DNA from: Azorhizobium caulinodans ORS 571
GTDB taxonomy: Bacteria; Pseudomonadota; Alphaproteobacteria; Rhizobiales; Xanthobacteraceae
Direction of reading: 5' to 3'
Assembly (NCBI RefSeq): GCF_000010525.1
Contig: NC_009937.1
Location: 4,968,501-5,032,500 of the forward strand
DNA: 64,000 nt
Made by a program: the position numbers and the translations under genes. The notes below the pieces were generated by a model. That model was not told the DNA's origin and did no database searches. It worked only from the letters and a program-made list of their open reading frames with translations. Below are positions 8,931 to 17,628 of this stretch, piece after piece; within the stretch, counting starts at the first letter, position 1; the number at the start of each line of letters is the position of its first letter.

Positions 8931-9418
8931 ACACCATCTCCTGAAATGTCGAGCTGGCTACCACCCGGAACCGGGCTTGGCGGGCATGACCGACGCGCGC
9001 GGACCGCACGCAACTGATTCTCTGATTACTTGCAACAAACACCGATCCCTTAGAGACGGCGCCCGACAGGTCACAGGCCTGAGCCCGCGCCTTGAGAATA
9101 CGGTGAACGAACGCCCGGCAGGCCCATGTCGATCACATTCTCATCAGATCCCGGGCCGACCGGATGGAACCCTTCCGGCCGCTTCACCAGGCTCTGACAC
9201 GAAAGGGAGAAACGGCACTTTTCCGCCATGCAATCATGCAAGCGGAGCGCGCCCCCCGACCGACGCGGACCATGCCACGGCCACGAACAGGCTTTGGGTA
9301 GCGCCCGCATGACCGAGGGTCAAGTTGATTACCTCTAAACTAGAGCGGATGACAAAATAATCGATCCAACGTAACAGTATGCAACGTGGCGGGCGCAGTT
9401 AAGTTGGAAGAATTCGAA
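8931..9418. promoter_or_regulatory. Divergent hmuR / hmuTUV promoter region
   Basis: 488 bases without a gene separate the two haem-uptake transcripts, so promoters and iron control must lie here. The only ordered element I can point to is the palindrome CTCTA-AAC-TAGAG at 9333-9345, about 75 bases before hmuT and followed by an AT-rich GACAAAATAAT stretch that could be a -10 region. It is not a good match to the Irr box or RirA box as I know them, so the regulator is left open. Confidence 0.45.
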
Positions 9419-10411
9419 ATGCAGAAACGGCACTCTCATTTCAGCTCATTGCTGTGCGGCATGTCCGCGAATGCGCGCGCCCTCGCCGGCACCCTCGCCG
9501 CGAGTGCCCTCTGCGCTCTGCTCGCCGTCACGCCCGCCGCCGCCCATCACGTGACCGACGCCAGTGGCCGCCGGGTGGAGGTGCGCGATACCGCCCATAT
9601 CGTCTCCATCGGCAGCGCGGTGACCGAAATCCTCTTCGCCCTCGGCGTCGGCGAGCGGGTGGTGGCAGTGGACCAGACCAGCGTCTATCCGGAGGCCGCG
9701 CGCAAGCTCCCCAACGTGGGCTACATGCGCGCCCTTTCGCCCGAGGGCGTCCTGTCGAAGACGCCGAGCGTCATCATTGCCAGCGAAGGGTCCGGCCCCC
9801 GCGAGGCCATAGAGGTGCTGTCCCACTCCTCCGTCCCCGTGGTACTCATTCCCGATGGCCATTCGCCGGATGCGATCGTGCGCAAGATCGAGATGGTGGC
9901 CGATGCGGTCGGCATTCCGGAGAAAGGGCAGGAGCTCGCCAATGCGGTGCGCTCCGATTTTCGCCAGCTCGCCCATGAGATCGCCACGCTGAAGCATCAC
10001 CCCCGCGCGGTCTTCGTGCTCTCCACCGCAGGCGGCGCCCCCATCGTGGGCGGTGCCGGAACCAGCGCGGACGCCATGTTCCATCTCGCCGGCCTCGAGA
10101 ATGCGGTGGCGGGCGTGAAGGGGTACAAGCCGGCGAGCGAGGAAGTCCTCCTCACCGCCCAGCCGGACGTGATCGTGGTCATGAGCGGCGGCGGCCAGCC
10201 CCTGCCGCCGGAGACGATCTTCGCCATTCCCGCCTTCCGGAATTCCCCGGCGGCGAAGCACAAGCGGCTCATCACCCTGCCGGGCTCCTATCTGCTCGGC
10301 TTCGGCCCGCGCACGCCGGAAGCCGCGCTCGACCTCGCGCTGGCCGCCCGCGCCAATGCCAAGCTCGCACCGCTGCCGGTCCATTCCTGGTCCAGCGAGC
10401 CCAACCCGTGA
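9419..10411 (+). CDS. hmuT: Haem ABC transporter substrate-binding protein
   Basis: Periplasmic haem carrier of 330 residues. The signal peptide has a basic start, the hydrophobic core LAASALCALLAVTPAAA and cleavage before HHVTD. The PeripBP_2 fold is seen in RIVSIG-like VSIGSAVTEILFALG, the PEGVLSKTPSVIIASEGSGP segment and QPDVIVVMSGGGQP. Start at 9419 is preferred because GGAAG precedes that ATG by 8 bases. The stop overlaps the GTG start of hmuU by 4 bases. It would receive haem from HmuR and deliver it to HmuUV. Confidence 0.9.
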   Translation: MQKRHSHFSSLLCGMSANARALAGTLAASALCALLAVTPAAAHHVTDASGRRVEVRDTAHIVSIGSAVTEILFALGVGERVVAVDQTSVYPEAARKLPNVGYMRALSPEGVLSKTPSVIIASEGSGPREAIEVLSHSSVPVVLIPDGHSPDAIVRKIEMVADAVGIPEKGQELANAVRSDFRQLAHEIATLKHHPRAVFVLSTAGGAPIVGGAGTSADAMFHLAGLENAVAGVKGYKPASEEVLLTAQPDVIVVMSGGGQPLPPETIFAIPAFRNSPAAKHKRLITLPGSYLLGFGPRTPEAALDLALAARANAKLAPLPVHSWSSEPNP

Positions 10412-11499
10412 GCCTCGCGGCGCTGAAGGCCACCGCCCACGCGCATCCGAGGCGGCTGCGGCCGGCGGCGCCCGCCGGCCTCGTGGCCTGCGCGCTCCTT
10501 GCCGCCCTCGCCTTCCTCGCGGCTCTGGCGGTCGGCGCCGTGAGCATCAGCCCCGGCCGGGTGCTGGAGATCCTCGCGGGTGCCTTCTCCACGCCTGCGG
10601 ACGAGGCGGGCGCCGCCATGCGCGAGCGCATCGTCGTGCTGGATATCCGCCTGCCCCGCGCCGTCCTCGGCCTTCTCACCGGGGCCGGCACGGCCATGGC
10701 CGGGGCGGTGATGCAGGGCGTGTTCCGCAATCCGCTGGCCGATCCCGGCCTCGTGGGCGTCGCCCCCGGCGCGGCGCTGGCGGCGGTGTCCTTCTTCGTC
10801 CTCGGCGCCCCGCTCGTGGCCCTTCTGCCACCGCTGGCGCAGACGTTGGCCCTGCCGCTCTGCGCCTTTGCCGGCAGTCTGATCACCACGCTCCTCATCG
10901 CCCGCCTGTCCATGCGCGAGGGAGCCATGTCGGTGGCGACATTGCTGTTCTCGGGCCTCGCGCTCGGGGCGTTGGCCAGCGCCGGGACGGGCCTTCTGGT
11001 CTTCATCTCGAGCGAGCAGCAGTCGCGGGAATTCGTCTTCTGGACCCTCGGGAGCCTCGGCGGCGCCACATGGCCGAAGGTGGCCCTCGTCGCGCCCTTC
11101 GTCGGTTTTCTGGTGGTATGCGCGCCCGTCCTGGCGCGCGGGCTCGACGCGCTGGCGCTCGGGGAGGCGGAAGCCTTTCATGTGGGCGTGCCGGTGGAGC
11201 GGCTGAAGCGCCTCGCCATCATCGCGGTCGCGGCGGGCGTCGGCGCCTGCGTCGCTGCGGCGGGCGTCATCGGCTTCATCGGGCTCGTGGTGCCGCATCT
11301 CGTGCGCATGTGGCTGGGGCCGGGACATCGCGTGCTCCTGCCCGCGTCCGCTTTGCTCGGTGCCGCCGTCCTCATCGCCGCCGACATCTGCGCCCGCATC
11401 GCTGTGGCCCCGGCCGAACTGCCGCTGGGCGTCGTCACGGCGCTGGTCGGCGCGCCCTTCTTCCTCTGGCTGCTCCTGCGCCGCCGCATGATCGGGTGA
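10408..11499 (+). CDS. hmuU: Haem ABC transporter permease (FecCD family)
   Basis: Inner-membrane permease of 363 residues, GTG start overlapping the hmuT stop. About ten hydrophobic helices; FecCD landmarks are DIRLPRAVLGLLTGAGTAMA near residue 75, NPLADPGLVGVAPGAA about residue 110, and the C-terminal GFIGLVVPHLVRMWLGPGHR (ATPase-coupling and signature region). It is followed after 4 bases by hmuV. The protein moves haem across the inner membrane with HmuT and HmuV. Confidence 0.92.
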   Translation: MSLAALKATAHAHPRRLRPAAPAGLVACALLAALAFLAALAVGAVSISPGRVLEILAGAFSTPADEAGAAMRERIVVLDIRLPRAVLGLLTGAGTAMAGAVMQGVFRNPLADPGLVGVAPGAALAAVSFFVLGAPLVALLPPLAQTLALPLCAFAGSLITTLLIARLSMREGAMSVATLLFSGLALGALASAGTGLLVFISSEQQSREFVFWTLGSLGGATWPKVALVAPFVGFLVVCAPVLARGLDALALGEAEAFHVGVPVERLKRLAIIAVAAGVGACVAAAGVIGFIGLVVPHLVRMWLGPGHRVLLPASALLGAAVLIAADICARIAVAPAELPLGVVTALVGAPFFLWLLLRRRMIG

Positions 11500-11503
11500 C
11501 GCC

Positions 11504-12292
11504 GTGGATCCGACCCAAGCGTATCAGGCCGAAGCCGCCAGCCTTGTCCGTCAGGGGCGCGCCCTCGTGCGTGACGTCTCTCTCAGCCTCATGCCCGGCA
11601 CCGTCACCGTCATCGTCGGCCCAAACGGCGCGGGCAAGTCGAGCCTGCTCAAGCTGCTGGCCGGCGAGGTGAAGCCCAGTTCCGGGCGCGTGACACTCGA
11701 CGGCGCCGACATCCGCACGCTCAGCCCTGCCGCCCTCGCCCGACGACGGGCCGTGCTGCCCCAGTCGAGCGAGGTCGCCTTTCCCTTCCGCGTCGAGGAA
11801 GTGGTGGCCATCGGCCTTCTCGGAGATCAGCCGTCTGCGCGGGCGCGCGTGGAGCGCGTGCTGGAGCAGGTGGACCTGCCGGGCTTTGCGGCGCGCACCT
11901 ATGACAGCCTCTCCGGCGGGGAGCGCCAGCGGGTGCAACTCGCGCGTGCTCTCGCGCAGCTGGAGGTGATGCCCCCCGACCAGCCCGGCTATCTGCTGCT
12001 GGACGAGCCCACCGCGAGCCTCGATCTCGCCCATCAGCTGCTGGTGCTGCGGCACGCCCGCCGGCATGCGGAACAGGGTGGCGCGGTCCTCGCCATCCTG
12101 CATGATCTCAATCTCGCGGCCATGGCGGCGGATCGGCTCGTGGTGCTGGTGCAGGGCGCCATCGTCGCCGAGGGGCCGCCGGCCGAAATCATGACCGACG
12201 CCATCATCGGCGCGAGCTTCGGCGTGGCCGCACGGGTCAATGCGGTGCCGGACGGCCCCTTCCTGCTGCCGCAGACCGTCGCCGCCGCCTGA
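11504..12292 (+). CDS. hmuV: Haem ABC transporter ATP-binding protein
   Basis: ATPase of 262 residues with GTG start. Walker A is GPNGAGKSS, the signature LSGGERQRVQLARAL, Walker B LLLDEPTASLD and the switch His region AILHDLN. The QSSEVAFPFRVEEVV Q-loop segment is typical of HmuV/FecE-like ATPases. It closes the hmuTUV operon; its stop abuts the convergent stop of aspartate dehydrogenase with no spacer, so no separate terminator fits between them. Confidence 0.93.
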   Translation: MDPTQAYQAEAASLVRQGRALVRDVSLSLMPGTVTVIVGPNGAGKSSLLKLLAGEVKPSSGRVTLDGADIRTLSPAALARRRAVLPQSSEVAFPFRVEEVVAIGLLGDQPSARARVERVLEQVDLPGFAARTYDSLSGGERQRVQLARALAQLEVMPPDQPGYLLLDEPTASLDLAHQLLVLRHARRHAEQGGAVLAILHDLNLAAMAADRLVVLVQGAIVAEGPPAEIMTDAIIGASFGVAARVNAVPDGPFLLPQTVAAA

Positions 12293-13084
12293 TCAGACGA
12301 CGACCCGCGCGTCCAGATTCAGAACCGCACGGGCAAGGCTGTAGGGCGCCAGCATCGACGTCTTCGGATTGTCCGGCAGCGGGCGGCCTTCCATCGTCAC
12401 CGACATGCGCCCGAAGGCGCCCTCCGCCTCGATCGTGTGGCGATTTCCCGTCACCGCCGGATCGGCCATGAGCGTCACCTGCGTCTCGTCAAAGCCGAGC
12501 CCCGCCAGCGCAATGGCCGCCACCACATTGGCATTCTGCGGGAAGGCGAGGGCCGCCTCCCGTGCGGTGCCGGTGAAGACCGCGGCGGCCGCGGTGAGTG
12601 CCGACAGATCGGCCACCCGCTCGGCGGGCGTGCCGAGCCACGCGGCCGGGGGCTTGCGCGAGACATAGCGCACCGACGAAAGGCCGGCCCGCCGGGCAGC
12701 AGCCAGCGCATCGAGGCCGCCCACGGCGCCCGCTGGAATCACTAGCCGCCCGCCGCAAGCCGAGGCCGCGCGCAGGCGGGTCTCCAGCTCCGGATCGGCC
12801 AGCGCGCCCACGGCCGCGACCACGAGATCCCGACCCGCAGCGAGGATGCCGGGCCCATGGGCCTGGAGCGCCCCATGCCCCGCGCATTCCGCCACCACGG
12901 TCACGCCGCTGGCGAGGAAATCGCCCAAGGTCTCGGCCACCGCAACATCGGCCGGCAGAGCCGCCCGTACCCGTTCTGCGCCGCCGGGCCGGACCAGAAC
13001 CGCGCCAAGCGCCGCGCCTTCCTGCGCCAACACGCCGCGGAGCGCGCCCGCCATGGCGCCATGACCCACGATGCCGATCTTCAT
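12293..13084 (-). CDS. nadX: L-aspartate dehydrogenase
   Basis: NAD(P)-dependent enzyme of 263 residues that oxidises L-aspartate to iminoaspartate or works in the reverse direction. Features: N-terminal Rossmann GIVGHGAMAG, the VPAGA-like LVIPAGAVGGLDAL, the FPQNANVVAAIALAG segment and the C-terminal GNRHTIEAEGAFG plus PLPDNPKTS, which are signatures of this family. Start is the ATG at 13084 with GGAGG eight bases upstream; a TTG at 13090 would leave only two bases. No nadA or nadC lies here, so a role in NAD synthesis or aspartate catabolism cannot be chosen from context. Confidence 0.9.
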   Translation of the reverse strand: MKIGIVGHGAMAGALRGVLAQEGAALGAVLVRPGGAERVRAALPADVAVAETLGDFLASGVTVVAECAGHGALQAHGPGILAAGRDLVVAAVGALADPELETRLRAASACGGRLVIPAGAVGGLDALAAARRAGLSSVRYVSRKPPAAWLGTPAERVADLSALTAAAAVFTGTAREAALAFPQNANVVAAIALAGLGFDETQVTLMADPAVTGNRHTIEAEGAFGRMSVTMEGRPLPDNPKTSMLAPYSLARAVLNLDARVVV

Positions 13085-13291
13085 GCCCAACGCCTCCGCC
13101 GCTCCGGCGCAATATCACCCAGACAAGATCGCAGGCAGAAACCCCAGGTTGCCAAACGTGCAGCGCAAACCATAGTTGCGATTCGTGGATGCATTAAATC
13201 TTTGCTTGCAATGCTTGATTTGGGTCAACGCCCGTTGTGTTCGGCGTCTCTAGTGTTGCGACCAAGGGGGATTTTGGGAGGGCGGAATCCA

Positions 13292-13921
13292 ATGTTGGAA
13301 CATGGCACGACAGCAAAGAGAAGCGATCTGGCGCGGGAAGCGGCTCTGGCGGCGGCGGTGCGGCGCTTCTCGCAGCAGAGCTATGATCAGGTGGGCCTGA
13401 GGCAGGTGGCTGCGGACGCCAGTCTCGACGTCGCCCGCGTCCACCGGCTGTTCGGCTCCAAGGAAGCGCTGTTCGCGGCCTGTGTGCGGCGGGCCTTCGG
13501 CGGCTGGAACTGGACGTCCACCGACGGACGCAGCCTCGCCCAGGAGATCGCGCAGGACCTTCTGGTGGAGCGGGAGGCCCCCGAGGGTGATCCGCTGCAG
13601 ATGCTCGTGCGCTCGGTCTCCGATCCGCACGCAGGCCCCATCCTGCGCGCCTGGTGCGAAGAGAGCTTCCTCGAGCCCGTCGCCCGCATCCTGCGATCGG
13701 GCGGCCGCCCGGTCTCGGAGGCGGAAGTGGCCGAGCGCGTGGCGCTGGTCGCGGCCTGCTGCTTCGGCATCGCCGTCATGCGCAAGGTCATGGCCGTGCC
13801 CGCTCTCGCCAAGGCCGATGCAAGTGCGCTGTCCCGGCGCATCGAACACCTCCTCAGTTGCCCCCTTGTCATCGAGGAGGCGCCACACTCCAGTCCAGAG
13901 ATACTTGAGCCAGCTTCATGA
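13292..13921 (+). CDS. TetR-family regulator of the adjacent efflux operon
   Basis: 209 residues. The N-terminal helix-turn-helix is at about residues 15-60 (AALAAAVRRFSQQSYDQVGLR then VHRLFGSKEALFAACVRRAF). The C-terminal half is helical and unlike any group I can name. Start at 13292 with GGGAGG ten bases upstream; the gene then overlaps the HlyD-like gene by 4 bases (ATGA). By position it should repress the HlyD-ABC-ABC operon and itself. In the 207-base gap to nadX, a short TTGA-TTTGGG-TCAA palindrome could be an operator, but it is too small to claim. Confidence 0.88.
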   Translation: MLEHGTTAKRSDLAREAALAAAVRRFSQQSYDQVGLRQVAADASLDVARVHRLFGSKEALFAACVRRAFGGWNWTSTDGRSLAQEIAQDLLVEREAPEGDPLQMLVRSVSDPHAGPILRAWCEESFLEPVARILRSGGRPVSEAEVAERVALVAACCFGIAVMRKVMAVPALAKADASALSRRIEHLLSCPLVIEEAPHSSPEILEPAS

Positions 13922-14907
13922 CGCGACGCATCGGGCTTCTCGTTTTCCTCGCCATCGTCATCCTGGCGGCCGGCGGCGGATACTATGTGTACCAGCACCG
14001 CCAGACCCTGCCCGCCGGCATCCTCGCCGCCAACGGGCGCATCGAGGCAACCGAAGTGGACGTGGCGGCGAAATATGCCGGCCGCGTCGCGGACGTACTC
14101 GTGGAGGAAGGGGACTTCGTGCGCCAGGGCCAGGTGCTCGCGCGCATGGATGTGCAGGAAACGGAAGCCTCGCTGCGGAGCGCACAGGCACAGGCCGAAC
14201 AGGCCCAGCGCTCCTATGAGCAGGCCAAGCACGTGGTGGAGCAGCGGCGCGGCGAACTCGATCTCGCGGTCAAGGAGCTGGAGCGCGACGAGACGCTGCT
14301 CACCAAGGGCTTTGCCACCCAGCAGAAGGTGGACCAGCAGCGCACCGCCAAGGTCACGTCGGAAGCCGCGTTGAATGCGGCCCTGAGTGCCGTGGCCGCC
14401 TACGAGGCGGCCATCCGCTCGGCCAAGGCGGAGGTGGACCGCCTGACCCGTCAGGTGGTGGACGGCACGCTCACCGCGCCGCGGTCGGGGCGCGTGCTCT
14501 ACCGCCTCGCCGAGCCCGGCGAGGTGCTGGCGGCCGGCGGCAAGGTGCTGACCCTGCTCGACCTGTCCGACGTGTATATGACCGTCTTCCTGCCCGCAGC
14601 CGCGGCCGGCAAGGTGGGGCTCGGCGCCGACGCCCGCCTGCTGCTGGAGCCGATCCCGGATCTCGCCATCCCCGCGAAGGTGTCCTTCATCTCGGCCCGC
14701 GCCCAGTTCACGCCCAAGCAGGTGGAAACCCAGAGCGAACGGGACCGGATGATGTTCCGCACCAAGGTGCGCATCCCCACCGAGCTGGTGCAGAAATACA
14801 TGGAACAGGCGAAGACCGGCGTCACCGGCGTCGCCTATGTGCGGATCGACCCCAACACGCCCTGGCCGAGCTGGCTGGAATCCGACCTGACCCGGACCGC
14901 GCCATGA
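13918..14907 (+). CDS. HlyD-family membrane fusion protein (YhiI-like)
   Basis: Periplasmic adaptor of 329 residues anchored by one N-terminal helix (IGLLVFLAIVILAAGGGYYV). Order: anchor, lipoyl half (ANGRIEATEVDVAAKYAGRVADVLVEEGDFV), long coiled coil rich in Ala/Glu/Gln (about 80-180), second lipoyl half (DGTLTAPRSGRVLYRLAEPGEVLAAGGKVLTL), then beta-barrel. It overlaps both neighbours by 4 bases, forming TetR-HlyD-ABC-ABC, the arrangement of yhiI-rbbA-yhhJ in enterobacteria. It would bridge the ABC exporter to an outer-membrane channel not encoded here. Confidence 0.9.
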   Translation: MTRRIGLLVFLAIVILAAGGGYYVYQHRQTLPAGILAANGRIEATEVDVAAKYAGRVADVLVEEGDFVRQGQVLARMDVQETEASLRSAQAQAEQAQRSYEQAKHVVEQRRGELDLAVKELERDETLLTKGFATQQKVDQQRTAKVTSEAALNAALSAVAAYEAAIRSAKAEVDRLTRQVVDGTLTAPRSGRVLYRLAEPGEVLAAGGKVLTLLDLSDVYMTVFLPAAAAGKVGLGADARLLLEPIPDLAIPAKVSFISARAQFTPKQVETQSERDRMMFRTKVRIPTELVQKYMEQAKTGVTGVAYVRIDPNTPWPSWLESDLTRTAP

Positions 14908-17627
14908 TCGCGCAAGCCCCGGCGGCAACCGGCGGCTTCCGCGTCGCCGGCGTCGTGCACCGCTATGGCCCGGTGACCGCCGTCAACGACGTGACGCTGG
15001 CGCTGGCGGGCGGCGGGGCCATGGCGCTGGTGGGGCCGGACGGGGTGGGCAAGTCCACCCTCCTCGCCCTCATCGCCGGGGCCAAGCGCATCCAGACGGG
15101 ACAGGTGGAGGCGCTGGGCGCGGATTTCGCCTCCCGTCGCGCCCGCGAGGCGGTGCAGCCGCGCATCGCCTTCATGCCGCAGGGGCTCGGCAAGAATCTC
15201 TATCCCGGCCTGACGGTGCGCGAGAACATCGCCTTCTTCGCCCGCCTCTTCGGGGCCGACGCCAAGGCGGCCGAGGCCCGCATGGCGCCGCTGCTGGAAG
15301 CCGTCGGCCTTGCCCCCTTTGCCGACCGCCTGATGCGCAAGCTCTCCGGCGGCATGAAGCAGAAGCTCGGCCTGTGCTGCGCGCTCGTGCACGAGCCCGA
15401 TCTGCTGCTGCTCGACGAGCCCACCACGGGCGTCGATCCCCTCTCTCGCCGCCAGTTCTGGGAACTGGTGGACGCCATCCGCGCCGACCGGCCGAACCTC
15501 GCCTTGCTGGTCGCCACCGCCGACATGGAGGAAGCCGCCCGCTTCCCGCGCGTGGTGATGATGAACGATGGCAAGATCCTCGCGGACGGCACCCCGGCTG
15601 AGCTCCTCGCCCGCACCGGGGAAGGCGACCTCGAGCGCGCCTTCATCGCCTTGCTGCCGCCCGAGGCGCGGGGCAGCGACATCGCGCCCGGGGCCCGTGC
15701 GGCGATCCCGGATGATGCCCCCGTCGCCATCGAATCGAGGGGCCTCACCCGCCGTTTCGGAGACTTCGTGGCGGTGGATGCGGTCAATTTCACCATCCGC
15801 AAGGGCGAGATCTTCGGCTTCCTCGGCTCCAACGGCTGCGGCAAGTCCACCACCATGAAGATGCTCACCGGCCTCCTGCCCGCCTCAAGCGGCGAGGCGC
15901 TGCTGTTCGGCAAGCCGGTGGGGGCCAACGACATGGAGACCCGGCGCCGCGTCGGCTACATGTCCCAGAGCTTCTCGCTCTATGGCGACCTCACGGTGCG
16001 GCAGAACCTCGACCTGCACGCCCGTCTGTTCGCCCTGCCTGAGGAAGCGGGCAAGGCGCGCATCGCAGAACTCGCGCGCGACTACGACCTCGTAGACGTG
16101 CTGGACACGCTCGCCGACAGCCTGCCGCTCGGTGTGCGGCAGCGCCTGTCACTCGCGGTCGCGGTGCTGCACCGGCCGGAAGTTCTGATCCTCGACGAGC
16201 CGACCTCCGGCGTCGATCCCGTGGCTCGCGACGGCTTCTGGGCGCATCTGCTGCGCCTCTCCCGCGAGGATGGCGTCACCATCTTCATCTCCACCCATTT
16301 CATGGGCGAGGCGAGCCGCTGCGACCGCATCTCCTTCATGCATGCGGGCCGCGTCATCGCCACCGGCACGCCGGCGCAGTTGCAGGAAGACAAGCACGCC
16401 GCGAGCCTTGAAGAGGCCTTCGTCGCCTATATGGAGGCGGGGGGACGCAGCGCCGGCGGCCCGCCGCGCCTGCCGCCCTCCCCGGCCGAGAATGGCCGGC
16501 GCAAGCTGTTCTCCCTGCGCCGCATGCGGGCCTATTCCGGCCGCGAGGCGGTGGAGCTGAGCCGCGATCCCGTGCGCCTCACCTTCGCGCTGCTGGGCAC
16601 GGCGCTGCTGATGCTCATCTTCGGCTATGGCATCACGCTCGACGTGGACCATGTGCGCTTCGCCGTGCTCGACCGCGACCAGACTCCGGAAAGCCGGCTC
16701 TATGCCGACACCTTCGCCCACTCCTCCTATTTCGACGTTGAGGCGCCCCTCGCCTCGCCGGCGGAACTGGAGCGGCGGCTGCAATCCAACGACATCGCCT
16801 TCGCCATCGAGATCCCGCCCCAGTTCGGCGCCGACCTGCGCACGGGGCGGCAGACCGAAGTGCTGGTGACCGTTGATGGCGCCATGCCGTTCCGCGCCGA
16901 GACCATACAGGGCTATGTGGAAGGCGCGCACACGCAGTTCCTCACCGAGATGGCCGCGGCCGCGGGCAAGACCGTCACGACCGGCGCCAGCCTCGCCATG
17001 CGCTATCGCTACAACCAGTCCTTCCGCAGCATCGATGCCATGGTGCCGGCGGTGATCGCGCTGATGCTGGTCTTCATTCCCTCCGTGCTGACCGCGCTCG
17101 GCGTGGTGACGGAGAAGGAGCTGGGATCGATCACCAATCTCTATGTGACGCCGGTCACCAAGCTGGAATTCCTGCTGGGCAAGCAGCTGCCCTATGTGGC
17201 GCTTGGTTGCTTCAATTATCTGGTCATGGTGGGCATGGCGCTCGTCATCTTCGGCGTGCCGCTGAAGGGGAGCTTCCTCGGCCTCTCGCTGGCGGCGGTG
17301 GGCTATGTGCTCGGCACGACCGCCATCGGCCTCGTCTCCTCCACCCTCACGCGCACGCAGGTGGCCGCCCTCTTCGCCACCACGCTCGCGACCATGATGC
17401 CGGCCACCCAGTTCTCCGGCATGCTCCAGCCGGTGGCGACGCTGGAGGGCGGCGCGCGGGTGATCGGCACCCTCTTCCCCACCAGCTATTTCCTGCGGGC
17501 GAGCGTTGGCGCCTTCACCAAGGGGCTCGACTTCGGGGCGCTGCTGCCCTTCGCCATCGTCTGCTTCGCCTTCTGGCCGGCGCTGCTGCTCATCGCCCAT
17601 ACGCTCCTCAGGAAGCAGGAGACATGA
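14904..17627 (+). CDS. rbbA: RbbA-like ABC exporter: two ATPase domains fused to a permease
   Basis: 907 residues, close to the length of E. coli RbbA. First ATPase domain: Walker A GPDGVGKST, signature LSGGMKQKLGL, Walker B LLLLDEPTTGVDP. Second: GSNGCGKST, a degenerate signature LPLGVRQRLSLA, and LILDEPTSGVDP. From about residue 520 an ABC-2 permease follows, with one early membrane helix, a large extracytoplasmic loop and five C-terminal helices. Its start overlaps the HlyD gene and the next permease begins one base after its stop. The substrate is unknown; the ribosome-associated role proposed for E. coli RbbA cannot be tested here. Confidence 0.9.
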   Translation: MIAQAPAATGGFRVAGVVHRYGPVTAVNDVTLALAGGGAMALVGPDGVGKSTLLALIAGAKRIQTGQVEALGADFASRRAREAVQPRIAFMPQGLGKNLYPGLTVRENIAFFARLFGADAKAAEARMAPLLEAVGLAPFADRLMRKLSGGMKQKLGLCCALVHEPDLLLLDEPTTGVDPLSRRQFWELVDAIRADRPNLALLVATADMEEAARFPRVVMMNDGKILADGTPAELLARTGEGDLERAFIALLPPEARGSDIAPGARAAIPDDAPVAIESRGLTRRFGDFVAVDAVNFTIRKGEIFGFLGSNGCGKSTTMKMLTGLLPASSGEALLFGKPVGANDMETRRRVGYMSQSFSLYGDLTVRQNLDLHARLFALPEEAGKARIAELARDYDLVDVLDTLADSLPLGVRQRLSLAVAVLHRPEVLILDEPTSGVDPVARDGFWAHLLRLSREDGVTIFISTHFMGEASRCDRISFMHAGRVIATGTPAQLQEDKHAASLEEAFVAYMEAGGRSAGGPPRLPPSPAENGRRKLFSLRRMRAYSGREAVELSRDPVRLTFALLGTALLMLIFGYGITLDVDHVRFAVLDRDQTPESRLYADTFAHSSYFDVEAPLASPAELERRLQSNDIAFAIEIPPQFGADLRTGRQTEVLVTVDGAMPFRAETIQGYVEGAHTQFLTEMAAAAGKTVTTGASLAMRYRYNQSFRSIDAMVPAVIALMLVFIPSVLTALGVVTEKELGSITNLYVTPVTKLEFLLGKQLPYVALGCFNYLVMVGMALVIFGVPLKGSFLGLSLAAVGYVLGTTAIGLVSSTLTRTQVAALFATTLATMMPATQFSGMLQPVATLEGGARVIGTLFPTSYFLRASVGAFTKGLDFGALLPFAIVCFAFWPALLLIAHTLLRKQET

Positions 17628-17628
17628 G

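Noticed and set aside
9333-9345. CTCTA-AAC-TAGAG considered as an Irr or RirA box
   Set aside because: The match to either consensus is poor (arm sequence and spacing differ), so only an unassigned palindrome is reported within the promoter region.
13200-13230. TTGA-TTTGGG-TCAA as TetR operator
   Set aside because: Four-base arms occur too often by chance; mentioned only with the regulator gene.
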